This document shows positions 25,877 through 34,995 of a DNA stretch of 59,926 nt, in pieces. The position numbers and the translations under genes are program-made. Each line of letters opens with the position of its first letter. Position 1 is the first letter of the stretch. Origin of the DNA: Modicisalibacter tunisiensis (GTDB taxonomy: Bacteria > Pseudomonadota > Gammaproteobacteria > Pseudomonadales > Halomonadaceae); assembly GCF_020148005.1 (NCBI RefSeq), contig NZ_JAGXFD010000001.1, positions 1,424,620 through 1,484,545 of the forward strand. The letters are read 5' to 3'. The notes beneath the pieces were generated by a model. That model saw only the letters and a program-made list of their open reading frames with translations. It searched no databases and was not told where the DNA came from.

Positions 25877-27367
25877 ATGGCCCGTCGCGGCGATTCGCAG
25901 CAGACCTTTCTCTGGCACGACTACGAGACGTTCGGCGCCGACCCCCGGCGTGACCGGCCGTCCCAGTTCGCGGCAATCCGTACCGACGGCGACTTCCGGG
26001 AGATCGGCGAGCCGCTGACGCTCTATTGTCGGCCGGCCGACGACTACCTGCCCTCGCCGCAGGCCTGCCTGATCACCGGCATCACCCCCCAGGCCGCGCT
26101 GCGCCGCGGGCTGCCCGAGATGGCCTTCGCCGAGCGCGTCAATGCGCTGATGAGCGAGCCCGGCACCTGTGCGCTGGGCTACAACAGCCTGCGCTTCGAC
26201 GACGAGGTGTCGCGGCATCTCTTCTATCGCAACCTGCTCGATCCCTATGCCCGCGAATGGCAGAACGGCAATTCGCGCTGGGACCTGATCGACGTGGTGC
26301 GTGCCTTCCATGCGCTGCGCCCCGACGGGATCGCGTGGCCCCGGCGCGAGGACGGCTCGCCGAGCTTCCGGCTCGAGGACCTCACCGCCGCCAACGGCAT
26401 CGCCCACGCCGGTGCCCACGATGCCCTGGCCGACGTGCGCGCCACCATCGACCTGGCTCGCCTGCTCAAGCGCTGCAACGCCCGGCTCTTCGACTACCTG
26501 CTGACGCTGCGCGACAAGCGCGTCGTGGCCCGCCAGCTGAACGTGCCGGCGGGCAAGCCGATGCTGCACATCTCGCGCCGCTATCCGGCCAGCCGAGCCT
26601 GCAGCGCGCTGGTGATGCCGCTGGCCGAACATCCCTCGAATCCCAACGGCGTGATCGTCTACGATCTCGCCGTCGATCCCGCGCCGCTGTTCGAACTCGA
26701 TGCCGCGGCGATCCGTGAACGGGTCTTCGCCAGCGCCGACGAACTCAGCGAGGGCGAGTCGCGCATCCCGCTCAAGGTCATCCACATCAACCGCAGTCCG
26801 GTGGTCATGCCGGCGACCTTCCTCAAGGACGTCGACGGGCCGCGGCGTGGCGAGTACGGCGACATCGTCGAGCGCCTGGGGCTGGACATCGCCGCCTGCC
26901 GCCGCCACTGGAAGGCGCTGAGCGGCCGGCCCGAGGCGGCGCGCAAGGCGGCCGAGGTGTTCGCCGAGCCGCCTCCCGAGGGCCCTCGGGATCCGGATTT
27001 CATGCTCTACTCGGGCAGCTTCTTCTCGCCGGCCGACCGCCAGCAGATGCAGCGGGTCCACGAGACGCCACCGGAGTCGCTGGGCGACACCGTCTTCGCC
27101 TTTCAGGATCCGCGGCTCGAGGAGATGCTCTTTCGCCTGCGCGCGCGCAGCTACCCGGACACCCTGAGTGCCGAGGAACAGGCGCAGTGGGAGGCCTACC
27201 GCTGGGCGCGCATGAACGATGCCAGCCTCGGCATCCTGACCCTCAAGGGCTTCGCCCGCGAGATCGAGCGGCTCAACCAGCAGCCGCTCGGTGATCGCGA
27301 GCGGCAGATTCTCGAGGAGCTGGTGATGCACGTCGAGGCGATCGTCCCGCCCCAGGCCTTCGGGTAA
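25877..27367 (+). CDS. sbcB: Exonuclease I (exodeoxyribonuclease I)
   Basis: 496 aa 3'-5' single-strand DNA exonuclease (DnaQ fold). Exo I motif FLWHDYETFGADPRRDRPSQ near the N-terminus, with LGYNSLRFDDEVSRHLFYRN and the late motif NGIAHAGAHDALADV carrying the catalytic His/Asp. A C-terminal helical domain (about 350-480) matches ExoI length in E. coli (475 aa). It acts in recombination and mismatch repair. ATG at 25877 follows GGGAGAG. Confidence 0.96.
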   Translation: MARRGDSQQTFLWHDYETFGADPRRDRPSQFAAIRTDGDFREIGEPLTLYCRPADDYLPSPQACLITGITPQAALRRGLPEMAFAERVNALMSEPGTCALGYNSLRFDDEVSRHLFYRNLLDPYAREWQNGNSRWDLIDVVRAFHALRPDGIAWPRREDGSPSFRLEDLTAANGIAHAGAHDALADVRATIDLARLLKRCNARLFDYLLTLRDKRVVARQLNVPAGKPMLHISRRYPASRACSALVMPLAEHPSNPNGVIVYDLAVDPAPLFELDAAAIRERVFASADELSEGESRIPLKVIHINRSPVVMPATFLKDVDGPRRGEYGDIVERLGLDIAACRRHWKALSGRPEAARKAAEVFAEPPPEGPRDPDFMLYSGSFFSPADRQQMQRVHETPPESLGDTVFAFQDPRLEEMLFRLRARSYPDTLSAEEQAQWEAYRWARMNDASLGILTLKGFAREIERLNQQPLGDRERQILEELVMHVEAIVPPQAFG

Positions 27368-27368
27368 T

Positions 27369-27388
27369 CGCCCGCCTCGTGGCGGGCG
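27369..27388. terminator. Bidirectional hairpin between sbcB and the convergent protease gene
   Basis: CGCCCGCC (27369-27376) and GGCGGGCG (27381-27388) form a perfect stem with a TCGT loop in the 29-nt gap between convergent genes. Only a short pyrimidine run (CTGCTTTC) follows. Confidence 0.65.
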
Positions 27389-27396
27389 GGCTGCTT

Positions 27397-30237
27397 TCAG
27401 CGAGTTTCCGGCAACGGCGTGAAGCCGTCGGTCAGTTCGCCGACGTTACTGGCAGTGTCGCCGGGCGCGAAGCGAATGCTCAGCGGCGTGCTGTCGCGCA
27501 GGGCCTGCCAGGCGCCGCGAACGTCCTCCGGCGTCAGCGCGGTGACCGTCTCGGCGAGGTGCCGGCGGCGCTGGAAGTCGGGCGTCGGGTGGACGGTTTC
27601 CTGCCACAGCCGTCCGGTCAGCTCGGACAGCGACGAGGGGCGCTCCAGCAGATGGTCATGAACCGCCTTGCGATAGGGCGCCAGGGTCGCCTCGTCGAGG
27701 CCGGCGATGCGCTGGTCGAAGTCGCCCAGGAAGGCGTCCATGCGCGAGCGGATCGTCGCCACGTCGGTGCTCGGCGACTGCACCAGCAGGCCCAGCCCCG
27801 GGGCGTCGAGCAGCGGCTGGTAGCCGGCGTTGACGATGTAGCCGAGCTGCTCCTGAGTGCGCAGCCGGCTGTAGAAGGGCGCCTGGATCAGCTGGCCGAG
27901 CACGGCCAGGCGGGCCTGGCTGGCGAGGCTGCGGTCCGGCCCCTGGAGATAGCGCAGCACGGCGCTGTCGTTGCGCGTCGAGGCCGGATGCAGCACGGGC
28001 GGCGTGGCGGGCACGGCCAGCGGGGCCAGCTCGGGCACGCCGGCCTTGTCGAGGGTCGGCGAGAGCGCGCGCCGGACCAGCGTGTCGACCTGCCGGGCCT
28101 GGTCGGCCTCCAGATTGCCCACGGCCATGCTTTCCAGATGCAGCCGGTCCAGGAACCGGCGACGATAGTCGCGAAGGGCGTCCAGCGAGGTGTCGTCGAG
28201 GGCCGCGAGCAGGGTCTCGGGGGACCAGCTCGGGCGCATCAGGGCATCGCCCAGGGTGCGCTGCATCTGCTGGTAGAGCGGCGAGTCCGGGGCGTTCTGC
28301 CACTGCTGCTTCAGCTGCAGTCGGACCCGCGCGACGCTGTCCGCGTCGATGGCGGCCGTCTTCAGCTGCTCGAGCACCCGTTTCACCAGCACGTCCTGAT
28401 GATCGCGCCACCCCGAGAAGGCCAGGGTGATGCCGCGGCCGTGGGCATAGGCGGAAAACGACTGGCCGGCCAGGCGGGCGGGGTACAGCGCCTCGTTGAG
28501 GCTGTCTCCCAGCCAGCCGGCGAGCAGGCGAGCGAGCACCGCATCGCGCGGCGTGTCGGCGGCGTCCGGGGTCTGCAGGCTGAAGCGCCACTCCACCCGC
28601 GGCGTGCCGAAGTGGCTGTCGGGCCGGTACCAGAGGGTGTGCTCGGCGGTGTCGACGAGCGCCTTCGGCGGCTGGGCCTCGAGCGGCAGTACCTCGAGGT
28701 CATCGGCGATGTAGGGGTTGTGGCCGGGCAGGGCCAGGCCGTCGAGCGGCGTGGCCCCGGGCCAGTGGTCGACCCGGGCGAGGCGGTAGGGCGCGTCGAA
28801 CCAGCGGGTGGTCTTGTCGCCCTCGACATCCGGACCGCTGTAGACGCGCAGCAGGTGCTGCGGCGTCAGCCGGCCGAGCAGGTCACGCAGCTTGCCGGGC
28901 TCGAAGCCGTCCATCCGGTAGGGGCCGTACTGGGCATCCTTCAGGGGATAGTAGCTCAGGTTCATGGCCAGGCTGCTGGCCGTGTGGATCGGCTCGCCGC
29001 GCTGCTGGAAGCGGAAGTCCTGCTCGGCGAGCTCGGCCTGCTCGCGGTAGCGCCAGGCGTCGATGCCGTCGTCGCGGATGCGCCGGATCATCGCGAACAG
29101 GCTGGCCTGGATGCGGTCGAGATGCCGGGCGCCCTCGGGGGTCAGGTCGACGTTCACCACGAACAGGGCATCGTCGCCGTCGCCGCGGGCGCTGCCCGCC
29201 GACAGGCCGTCGGCCCAGCCGGCGCGGCGCAGGGCCGCCAGCAGGCTGCCCTCGCCCTCATGGCCGAGCAGGTTGGCCAGGTAGTCCACCGGCTTGTGGC
29301 GATAATCCTGCTGCGGGTCGGGAATCGGGAAGGCGAAGCGCACCTGGCGATGCTGCTTGAGGCTCTGGACTCGCAGTCGGGCCGGCAGCTGGGCCGGGGT
29401 CACCAGGGCCTCGGGGATCGCCGGGCGCGACAGGCCGCGGTCGGGCACCGCCGAGAAGTCCTGGCGGACCCAGCTGCCCAGCTGGTCCAGTGGCTGGGGG
29501 CCGATCACCACCAGATCCATGACGTGGGCCCCGTAATGGGCCTTGTAGAAGTCGATCAGCGACTGGCGCAGCGGCTGCTGGCCGTCCTTCAGCGTCTCGA
29601 GGCTGCCCACCGAGAAGCGCGTGGCGGGGTGGTCGGGGTTGAGCGCCCGGTCCATGGCCTCGTTGACCCGCCGGGCATCGTCGCGCAGGCGTGCCTGGTA
29701 TTCGGAATGCACGGCGTGGCGCTCACGGTCGACATACTCGGCGTTGAAGCGCGGGGCGACGAAGAACTGGCTGAAGCGATCGAGGGCGCCCTTGAGCGCC
29801 GTCGGCTCGATGTCGAAGAAGTAGTTGGTGTCGCGGTCGGCGGTGAAGGCATTGTGATCGCCGCCGTGCTGGCTGATGAAATGCTGGTAGCTGTCGGCCT
29901 CGGGGTACTTGTCGGTGCCCAGGAACAGCATGTGCTCGAGAAAGTGGGCCAGCCCGGGGATGGCGTCGGGGTTCTGGTCGCTGCCCGCCGCCACGTTCAT
30001 CGCCGCGGCCGCCTTGTCGGCGTCGGGATCGTGGATCAGCAGCGCCTCGAGGCCGTTGTCGAGGGTCAGGGTCCGGTAGTCGCGCTCGTCGTTGGGGCTG
30101 ACGATCACGCCGCCGGAGGTCGGCAGGGACGCCGCGGTGCTCGGGGCGTCGGCCGCCGCGGCCGCGGCGGGGCCGCCGAGCGCGGTGGCGATGACCAGCG
30201 CCCAGGCGCCGAGGGGGAGTCGCAGTGCAGGCATCAT
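27397..30237 (-). CDS. Pitrilysin/insulinase-family (M16) periplasmic zinc protease
   Basis: 946 aa. An N-terminal Sec signal peptide (LGAWALVIATALGGPAAAAA) directs it to the periplasm. The inverted zinc motif HFLEH is in GLAHFLEHMLFLGTDKYPEA, with the downstream metal-ligand Glu in RHAVHSEYQARL. The C-terminal half carries the substrate-binding motif RTQEQLGYIVNAGYQPL. Length and order (four M16 domains) match protease III (Ptr), which degrades small peptides. The start overlaps the SRAP-like gene stop (ATGATG after AGGAGAG), so the two are translationally coupled. Confidence 0.92.
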   Translation of the reverse strand: MMPALRLPLGAWALVIATALGGPAAAAAADAPSTAASLPTSGGVIVSPNDERDYRTLTLDNGLEALLIHDPDADKAAAAMNVAAGSDQNPDAIPGLAHFLEHMLFLGTDKYPEADSYQHFISQHGGDHNAFTADRDTNYFFDIEPTALKGALDRFSQFFVAPRFNAEYVDRERHAVHSEYQARLRDDARRVNEAMDRALNPDHPATRFSVGSLETLKDGQQPLRQSLIDFYKAHYGAHVMDLVVIGPQPLDQLGSWVRQDFSAVPDRGLSRPAIPEALVTPAQLPARLRVQSLKQHRQVRFAFPIPDPQQDYRHKPVDYLANLLGHEGEGSLLAALRRAGWADGLSAGSARGDGDDALFVVNVDLTPEGARHLDRIQASLFAMIRRIRDDGIDAWRYREQAELAEQDFRFQQRGEPIHTASSLAMNLSYYPLKDAQYGPYRMDGFEPGKLRDLLGRLTPQHLLRVYSGPDVEGDKTTRWFDAPYRLARVDHWPGATPLDGLALPGHNPYIADDLEVLPLEAQPPKALVDTAEHTLWYRPDSHFGTPRVEWRFSLQTPDAADTPRDAVLARLLAGWLGDSLNEALYPARLAGQSFSAYAHGRGITLAFSGWRDHQDVLVKRVLEQLKTAAIDADSVARVRLQLKQQWQNAPDSPLYQQMQRTLGDALMRPSWSPETLLAALDDTSLDALRDYRRRFLDRLHLESMAVGNLEADQARQVDTLVRRALSPTLDKAGVPELAPLAVPATPPVLHPASTRNDSAVLRYLQGPDRSLASQARLAVLGQLIQAPFYSRLRTQEQLGYIVNAGYQPLLDAPGLGLLVQSPSTDVATIRSRMDAFLGDFDQRIAGLDEATLAPYRKAVHDHLLERPSSLSELTGRLWQETVHPTPDFQRRRHLAETVTALTPEDVRGAWQALRDSTPLSIRFAPGDTASNVGELTDGFTPLPETR

Positions 30238-30920
30238 CTCTCCTGTTCGGGGTCCCAGCGGAGCATCCGGCCGGTGGGGCGTCCGCAGGCCCAGTCCTGA
30301 TTCGAAGGATCATTCACCTGTCTTGATACCGGAAATGCGCCCAACAGTTCCGCAGGCGCCGGTTTCAGCAGGGCCCGGGCCGTGGTCAGCGGGGTGGCGG
30401 GATCGAGCCAGGCGGCAAGGTCCGCGGCGGCGATGAGGGCCGGAAGGCGGTCGGTCAGCGGGCTCAGCAGCGGGCTGGTGGCCACCGTGATCAGGGCCGT
30501 GGAGTCGGTCCAGGTGGTCAGGGTGGTGTGGTAGCGGCACCACAGGGCGGCCAGCAGCAGCGGGCCGCGATCGGCGCGAGTGATCAGGAACGGCTGCTTC
30601 ATGCGTGGCTGGGGCCGCCAGGCATAGACACCGCTGGCCGGCACCACGCAGCGCCGGGCAGCGAAGGCGTCGCGAAACATCGGGCGTTCGTCCAGCGACT
30701 CGGCCCGGGCGCAGTGCGGCGCGTGATCGAGCACCTTGAGCCAGGGCGGCGTGAGGCCCCAGAACAGGGTGGCGAGGTACGGCTCGCCGCTTTCCAGGCG
30801 GATCGCCGACAGCGGGTGGCGGGGGGCCCGGTTGGGGCTGGTGCGCAGCGGCTGGTCACGTCGCAGCGACGGCACCAGGGAGTTGAGCGCCAGGTCGGCG
30901 ATGTGCAGGCGTCCGGCCAT
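30234..30920 (-). CDS. SRAP-fold (YedK/HMCES-like) protein lacking the active-site residues
   Basis: 228 aa. The SRAP scaffold is clear: YLATLFWGLTPPWLKVL, CVVPASGVYAW, MKQPFLI, ALITVATSPL and PVSRQVNDPSNQDWA near the end. SRAP enzymes crosslink to abasic sites through Cys2 with help from Asn, Glu and His. Here these are replaced: MAGR instead of MCGR (Ala2), CARAES instead of NARxET (Cys70), GVYAW instead of GFYEW (Ala100), LTDRLP instead of IHDRMP (Thr156). Start at 30920 is fixed by the homologous N-terminus; an alternative start upstream does not restore a Cys2. Upstream of and coupled to the M16 protease. Probably a pseudoenzyme. Confidence 0.85.
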   Translation of the reverse strand: MAGRLHIADLALNSLVPSLRRDQPLRTSPNRAPRHPLSAIRLESGEPYLATLFWGLTPPWLKVLDHAPHCARAESLDERPMFRDAFAARRCVVPASGVYAWRPQPRMKQPFLITRADRGPLLLAALWCRYHTTLTTWTDSTALITVATSPLLSPLTDRLPALIAAADLAAWLDPATPLTTARALLKPAPAELLGAFPVSRQVNDPSNQDWACGRPTGRMLRWDPEQER

Positions 30921-31045
30921 CGGGCCTCCCGATCTCGATAGGCGAGCGAAACGACACGGGTCCGCCGGGACCCGGCCAGCCGTGTCGCGGGTGGCATGGT
31001 AGCAGTCGCCCCGGGAAACCGGGTAGCGCAAGGGCCTCGACAGGC

Positions 31046-31073
31046 TTGCGTTTGCGCGCGGTGTCGATATGCT
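31046..31073 (+). promoter_or_regulatory. Probable promoter of the TetR / MFS-acyltransferase operon
   Basis: TTGCGT (31046-31051), 16-bp spacer, TATGCT (31068-31073), 63 nt before the TetR start. Confidence 0.4.
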
Positions 31074-31135
31074 GGGGTGAAAACACTGTTCGACCACGCC
31101 GTCCCCCGGGGACGAGCGACTGACGAGGCGATTTC

Positions 31136-31750
31136 ATGGCACGTCCCAGACAGCACGCGCCAGAGGCGCTGCATGCCCAGGTCATGGCAGCATGCGATGC
31201 CTGGCTGCGGGAAAACCCCGTGCACACGCTGTCCCTGCGTGCGCTGGCGCGCGAGATCGGCTGTGCGCCCAGCACCCTGCTGAAGCTCTATGGCAGCTTC
31301 AACAATCTGTTGCAGTACGTCAACATCCAGACACTGGAGCATCTGGGCGGCGCCGTCGAGGGACTGCACGACGCCCCGCCCGAGCCGCGGCTCAAGTCGC
31401 TGGCCCTGACTTACTGGCAGTTCGCGCAACGCGAGCCCTACCGCTGGCAGCTGCTCTTCGACTACCCGCTGGCCCAGGAGGGCGAGCTCGATCAGCGCCA
31501 GCACAGCATGATCGAGGGGCTGTTCACCCGGGTCGAGGCGACGCTCAAGGAGTACCAGCCGGCGCTCGGCGACCTGGATGCCCGGCGCATGGCGCGAACC
31601 CTGTGGGGCAGCGTGCACGGTCTGGTGCAGCTGGGGCTCAACGAGCGGCTGGGCTACTGGCAGGGGCAGCCGCTCGAGGTCAGCGAGCTGCTCGACCAGC
31701 TGCTCTCCACCATACTCGCCGGCCTCAGGACATCACCGGGGACGGCATGA
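31136..31750 (+). CDS. TetR-family transcriptional regulator
   Basis: 204 aa. N-terminal helix-turn-helix in LSLRALAREIGCAPSTLLKL followed by YGSFNNLLQYV, the TetR arrangement. The C-terminal ligand domain has YWQFAQREPYRWQLLF and WGSVHGLVQLGLNERL, typical of the WHG-type TetR C-terminal domain. The stop overlaps the next ATG (ATGA), so it probably autoregulates and controls the downstream acyltransferase fusion. Ligand unknown; a lipid or lysophospholipid is plausible from context. Confidence 0.9.
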   Translation: MARPRQHAPEALHAQVMAACDAWLRENPVHTLSLRALAREIGCAPSTLLKLYGSFNNLLQYVNIQTLEHLGGAVEGLHDAPPEPRLKSLALTYWQFAQREPYRWQLLFDYPLAQEGELDQRQHSMIEGLFTRVEATLKEYQPALGDLDARRMARTLWGSVHGLVQLGLNERLGYWQGQPLEVSELLDQLLSTILAGLRTSPGTA

Positions 31751-33630
31751 GTCGTTCCCTGCTGCTGCGCCGCGAGTTCGCGCCCTTCTTCTGGACCCAG
31801 GCACTGGGCGCCTTCAACGACAATGTCTTCAAGAACGTCCTGCTGCTGCTGCTGACCTTCGTCGCGGTACCGCGTTTCGGCTGGGACACGGGGCTGCTCA
31901 ACAATCTGGCCGCGGGGCTGTTCATCCTGCCGTTCCTGTTGTTCTCCGCCTGGGGCGGAACCCTGGCGGACCGTCTCGACAAGCAGGTGCTGGTGCGCCG
32001 GCTCAAGCTGCTCGAACTGGCGACCATGACCCTGGCGGCGGCGGCGGTGTGGTTCGAGCAGTTCCTGCTGCTGCTGGCGCTGCTGTTCCTGATGGGGACC
32101 CAGTCGGCGCTGTTCGGGCCGGTCAAGTATGCCATCCTGCCACAGCACCTGCCGCGCACCCAGCTGGTCAAGGGCAACGCCTGGGTCAATCTGGGGACCT
32201 TCGTGTCGATCCTGCTGGGCACCCTGCTGGCCGGCGTGCTGGCCTCGCTGGGGGGAGAGCTGGCCCGCGGCGCCATCGCTGCCGCGTTGATCGGCGTGGC
32301 GGTGATGGGCTATCTGGCCAGCCTGGCGGTGCCGGCGGCACCGTCCAGCGATCCCGGGCGCGTCAGCTGGCAGCCGCTGGCGGGCAGCATTGCCGTGCTG
32401 CGCGACAGCTGGCGGCATCGGCGCATCTTCCGGGGGCTGCTGGGGATCAGCCTGTTCTGGTTCCTGGGCGCCTGCTACCTGACCCAGCTGCCGGCCTGGG
32501 TGCGCGACATGGTGCACGGCCAGGAGACCGCGGTGAGCTGGCTGCTGGGCGCCTTCGCGCTGGGCGTCGGCGGCGGGGCGCTGCTGTGCGCGCGGCTGTC
32601 CGGCGGGCGGCTCGAGCTGGGGCTGGTGCCGCTGGGGGCGCTGTTGATCGCGCTGGGGGGCTTCGACTTCGCAGCGCGGCCGGCCCTGGCGGGAAGCGGG
32701 ACGGGGCTGCCCGCGCTGCTGCTCATGCCCGGCTTCTGGCGCATGAGTCTCGACCTGGCCCTGGTCGGCGTGGGCGGGGGGTTGTACATCGTGCCGCTCT
32801 ATACCCTGGTGCAGGTGGCCAGCAGCGACGGTCACCGGGCGCGGATGATCGCCGCCAACAACCTGCTCAACGCCCTGTTCATGATCCTGGCCGCGCTGTT
32901 CGGCATCCTCCTGCTGACGGTGCTCGAGCTGCCCCTGTCGGCCTTCTTCGCCGCGCTGGCGGGGATGGCGCTGGTCATCTGCCTGGGCGTGGTGGCCCTG
33001 AATCCCCGGGCGGTGCTGCGTCTGGCGGTCTTCACGCTCATGCACCTGTTCTATCGGCTGCGCTTTCGGGGCCGCAGCCGGGTGCCCGCCGAAGGGCCGG
33101 CGCTGGTGGTCTGCAATCACGTCAGCTTCATGGATGCGCTGATCATCGGCGGCGCCTGTCCGCGGCCGCTGCGCTTCTTGATGGACCGGCCGATCTACGA
33201 GTCGCCCGGGCTGAGCTGGTTCTTCCGCCTGGCCGGGGCGATCCCGGTGGACTCCGAGCGGCGCGACCCGGGCGGTGTGCGTCGGGCCATGGCGGAGGTC
33301 AGCCGGGCACTGCGTGCCGGCGAGGTGGTGATGGTGTTCCCGGAGGGGCGCCTGACCACCGACGGCGAGATCCATCGCTTCCGGCGCGGCGTCGACATGA
33401 TCCTCGCCCGTGACGCCGTGCCGGTGGTGCCGGCGGCGCTGGCCGGACTGTGGGGGTCGTGGACCTCGTATTGTCACGGGCGAGCCTTTTCCACGCGTCC
33501 GCGTCGCTTTCGGGCGCGGGTGGCGCTGGTCTTCGGCGAGCCGGTGGCGCCCGAGGCGGCCGATCGCGGGACGCTGGAGGAGCGCGTGCGCGCGCTCAAG
33601 CGCGAGGCCGACGCCTTCCTGAGCGACTGA
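31747..33630 (+). CDS. MFS transporter-PlsC acyltransferase fusion (LplT-Aas-like)
   Basis: 627 aa. Residues 1-410 form an LplT-like MFS domain with 11-12 helices (FFWTQALGAFNDNVFKNVLL; LFGPVKYAILPQHL). Residues 430-627 form a PlsC/LPLAT domain with the catalytic HX4D motif NHVSFMD (His458, Asp463) and substrate motif VFPEGRLTTDGEIHRFRRG. By family analogy it would flip lysophospholipid inward and reacylate it. Unlike the common three-domain MFS-LPLAT-AMP-synthetase proteins, it lacks the acyl-ACP synthetase part, so acyl donor must come from elsewhere. Start at 31747 overlaps the TetR stop. Confidence 0.92.
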   Translation: MSRSLLLRREFAPFFWTQALGAFNDNVFKNVLLLLLTFVAVPRFGWDTGLLNNLAAGLFILPFLLFSAWGGTLADRLDKQVLVRRLKLLELATMTLAAAAVWFEQFLLLLALLFLMGTQSALFGPVKYAILPQHLPRTQLVKGNAWVNLGTFVSILLGTLLAGVLASLGGELARGAIAAALIGVAVMGYLASLAVPAAPSSDPGRVSWQPLAGSIAVLRDSWRHRRIFRGLLGISLFWFLGACYLTQLPAWVRDMVHGQETAVSWLLGAFALGVGGGALLCARLSGGRLELGLVPLGALLIALGGFDFAARPALAGSGTGLPALLLMPGFWRMSLDLALVGVGGGLYIVPLYTLVQVASSDGHRARMIAANNLLNALFMILAALFGILLLTVLELPLSAFFAALAGMALVICLGVVALNPRAVLRLAVFTLMHLFYRLRFRGRSRVPAEGPALVVCNHVSFMDALIIGGACPRPLRFLMDRPIYESPGLSWFFRLAGAIPVDSERRDPGGVRRAMAEVSRALRAGEVVMVFPEGRLTTDGEIHRFRRGVDMILARDAVPVVPAALAGLWGSWTSYCHGRAFSTRPRRFRARVALVFGEPVAPEAADRGTLEERVRALKREADAFLSD

Positions 33631-33636
33631 GCCCTT

Positions 33637-34920
33637 TCAGGCGTTGCGCTGGCGGCGGACCGGAGGCTGCCAGCAGCGCGCCGCGGTGATCAGGTTGTCC
33701 TTGACCTGCAGGATTTCCATGCGGGTCTGGCCGAGCTGCAGGCAGGCCGGGGCGTCGGGGAAGGACTCGAGATGCTCGATGATCAGGCCGTTGAGGGTCT
33801 TGGGGCCGTCGGTGGGCAGCTGCCAGCCCAGCGTCTTGTTGATCTCGCGGATGTTGGCGGTGCCCTCGATGACGTAGCTGCCGTCGTCCTGCAGGTGAAT
33901 CTCCTGGTGCATGCCGGCCACGTCGGTGGTGAACTCGCCGACGATCTCCTCGAGGATGTCCTCCAGCGTCACCAGACCTTCCACGTCCCCGTACTCGTCG
34001 ACCACGATGCCGATGCGGCGCTTCTGCTGCTGGAAGTTGAGCAGCTGGGTGTGCAGCGGGGTCGACTCGGGGATGAAGTAGGGCTCGCGGGCTTCCTGCA
34101 CGATCGAGGCCTTGGTGACCTCGGGTCTGGAGAGGAAGCGAGCGGCGTTGCGCAGGTGCAGGATGCCGATGACGTTGTTGATGTCGCCCTTGTAGACCGG
34201 CACGCGGGTGTGCTGGCTGGCGCGAATCTGGGCGAGGATGCTGTCGAGGTCGTCGTCGAGGTCGATGCCGGCGATCTCGTGGCGCGGCACCATGATGTCG
34301 TTGACCGTGACGTTCTCGAGATCGAGGATCGACAGCAGCATCGACTGGTGACGCCGCGGGATCATGGTGCCGGCCTCGTGGACCACGGTGCGCAGCTCGT
34401 CGCGGGACAGGCTGTCGGCGCCGCCCTCGATGTTCTTCACCCCCATCAGGCGCAGCAGGCCGTTGGAGATGGCGTTGACCAGCCACACCAGCGGGTAGAG
34501 CAGCTTGAGCAGCGGCTCCAGTGCCAGCGACGACGGATAGGCGATGCGCTCGGGCTTGATGGCGGCGTAGGTCTTGGGCGTGACCTCGGCGAAGATCAGC
34601 ACCACGATGGTCAGCGCCAGGGTGGAGATGGCCGGGCCGGAGACCTCGCCGAAGTAGTGGATGGCGATGATGGTGCCGATCGAGGCGGCCAGGTTGTTGA
34701 CGAAGTTGTTGCCGATCAGGATCACGCCGATCAGCCGGTCGGGGCGGGAGAGCAGGCGCAGCACGCGCTGGGCGCGACGTTCGCCGCTTCTCGCCTGATG
34801 GCTCAGGCGGTAGCGGTTGATCGACATCATGCCGGTCTCGGAACTCGAGAAGTAGGCAGACAGGAGTATCAGCAGGGCAAGCAGGCCGAACAGCAGTCCC
34901 AACGGGATGTCGTCGCTCAA
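33637..34920 (-). CDS. CNNM/CorC-type (DUF21-CBS-CorC_HlyC) membrane protein
   Basis: 427 aa. N-terminal DUF21/CNNM membrane domain with SAYFSSSETGMMSINRYRL and three or four helices (to about residue 150), a CBS pair (LSILDLENVTVNDIMVPRHE; DINNVIGILHLRNAARFL) and a C-terminal CorC_HlyC domain (LPTDGPKTLNGLIIEHLES). Similar to E. coli YfjD; family members are implicated in Mg2+/Co2+ efflux. Start set at a TTG (34920) because LSDDIPLG aligns with the family N-terminus and GAGGATCC lies upstream; the frame opens at 34983. Downstream of ypjD, same strand. Confidence 0.9.
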   Translation of the reverse strand: MSDDIPLGLLFGLLALLILLSAYFSSSETGMMSINRYRLSHQARSGERRAQRVLRLLSRPDRLIGVILIGNNFVNNLAASIGTIIAIHYFGEVSGPAISTLALTIVVLIFAEVTPKTYAAIKPERIAYPSSLALEPLLKLLYPLVWLVNAISNGLLRLMGVKNIEGGADSLSRDELRTVVHEAGTMIPRRHQSMLLSILDLENVTVNDIMVPRHEIAGIDLDDDLDSILAQIRASQHTRVPVYKGDINNVIGILHLRNAARFLSRPEVTKASIVQEAREPYFIPESTPLHTQLLNFQQQKRRIGIVVDEYGDVEGLVTLEDILEEIVGEFTTDVAGMHQEIHLQDDGSYVIEGTANIREINKTLGWQLPTDGPKTLNGLIIEHLESFPDAPACLQLGQTRMEILQVKDNLITAARCWQPPVRRQRNA

Positions 34921-34995
34921 GGTCGGAGGATCCTCAGTCGCGTACCAGGCTCGTTTGTAGGGAATGGGAGCGCGCGGTGTCAAGGCGCGACGTGG

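Noticed and set aside
30952-30987. CGACACGGGTCC...GGACCC...CGTGTCG hairpin in the SRAP upstream region
   Set aside because: A plausible leader hairpin, but with no partner site or known motif; too little evidence for a regulatory call.
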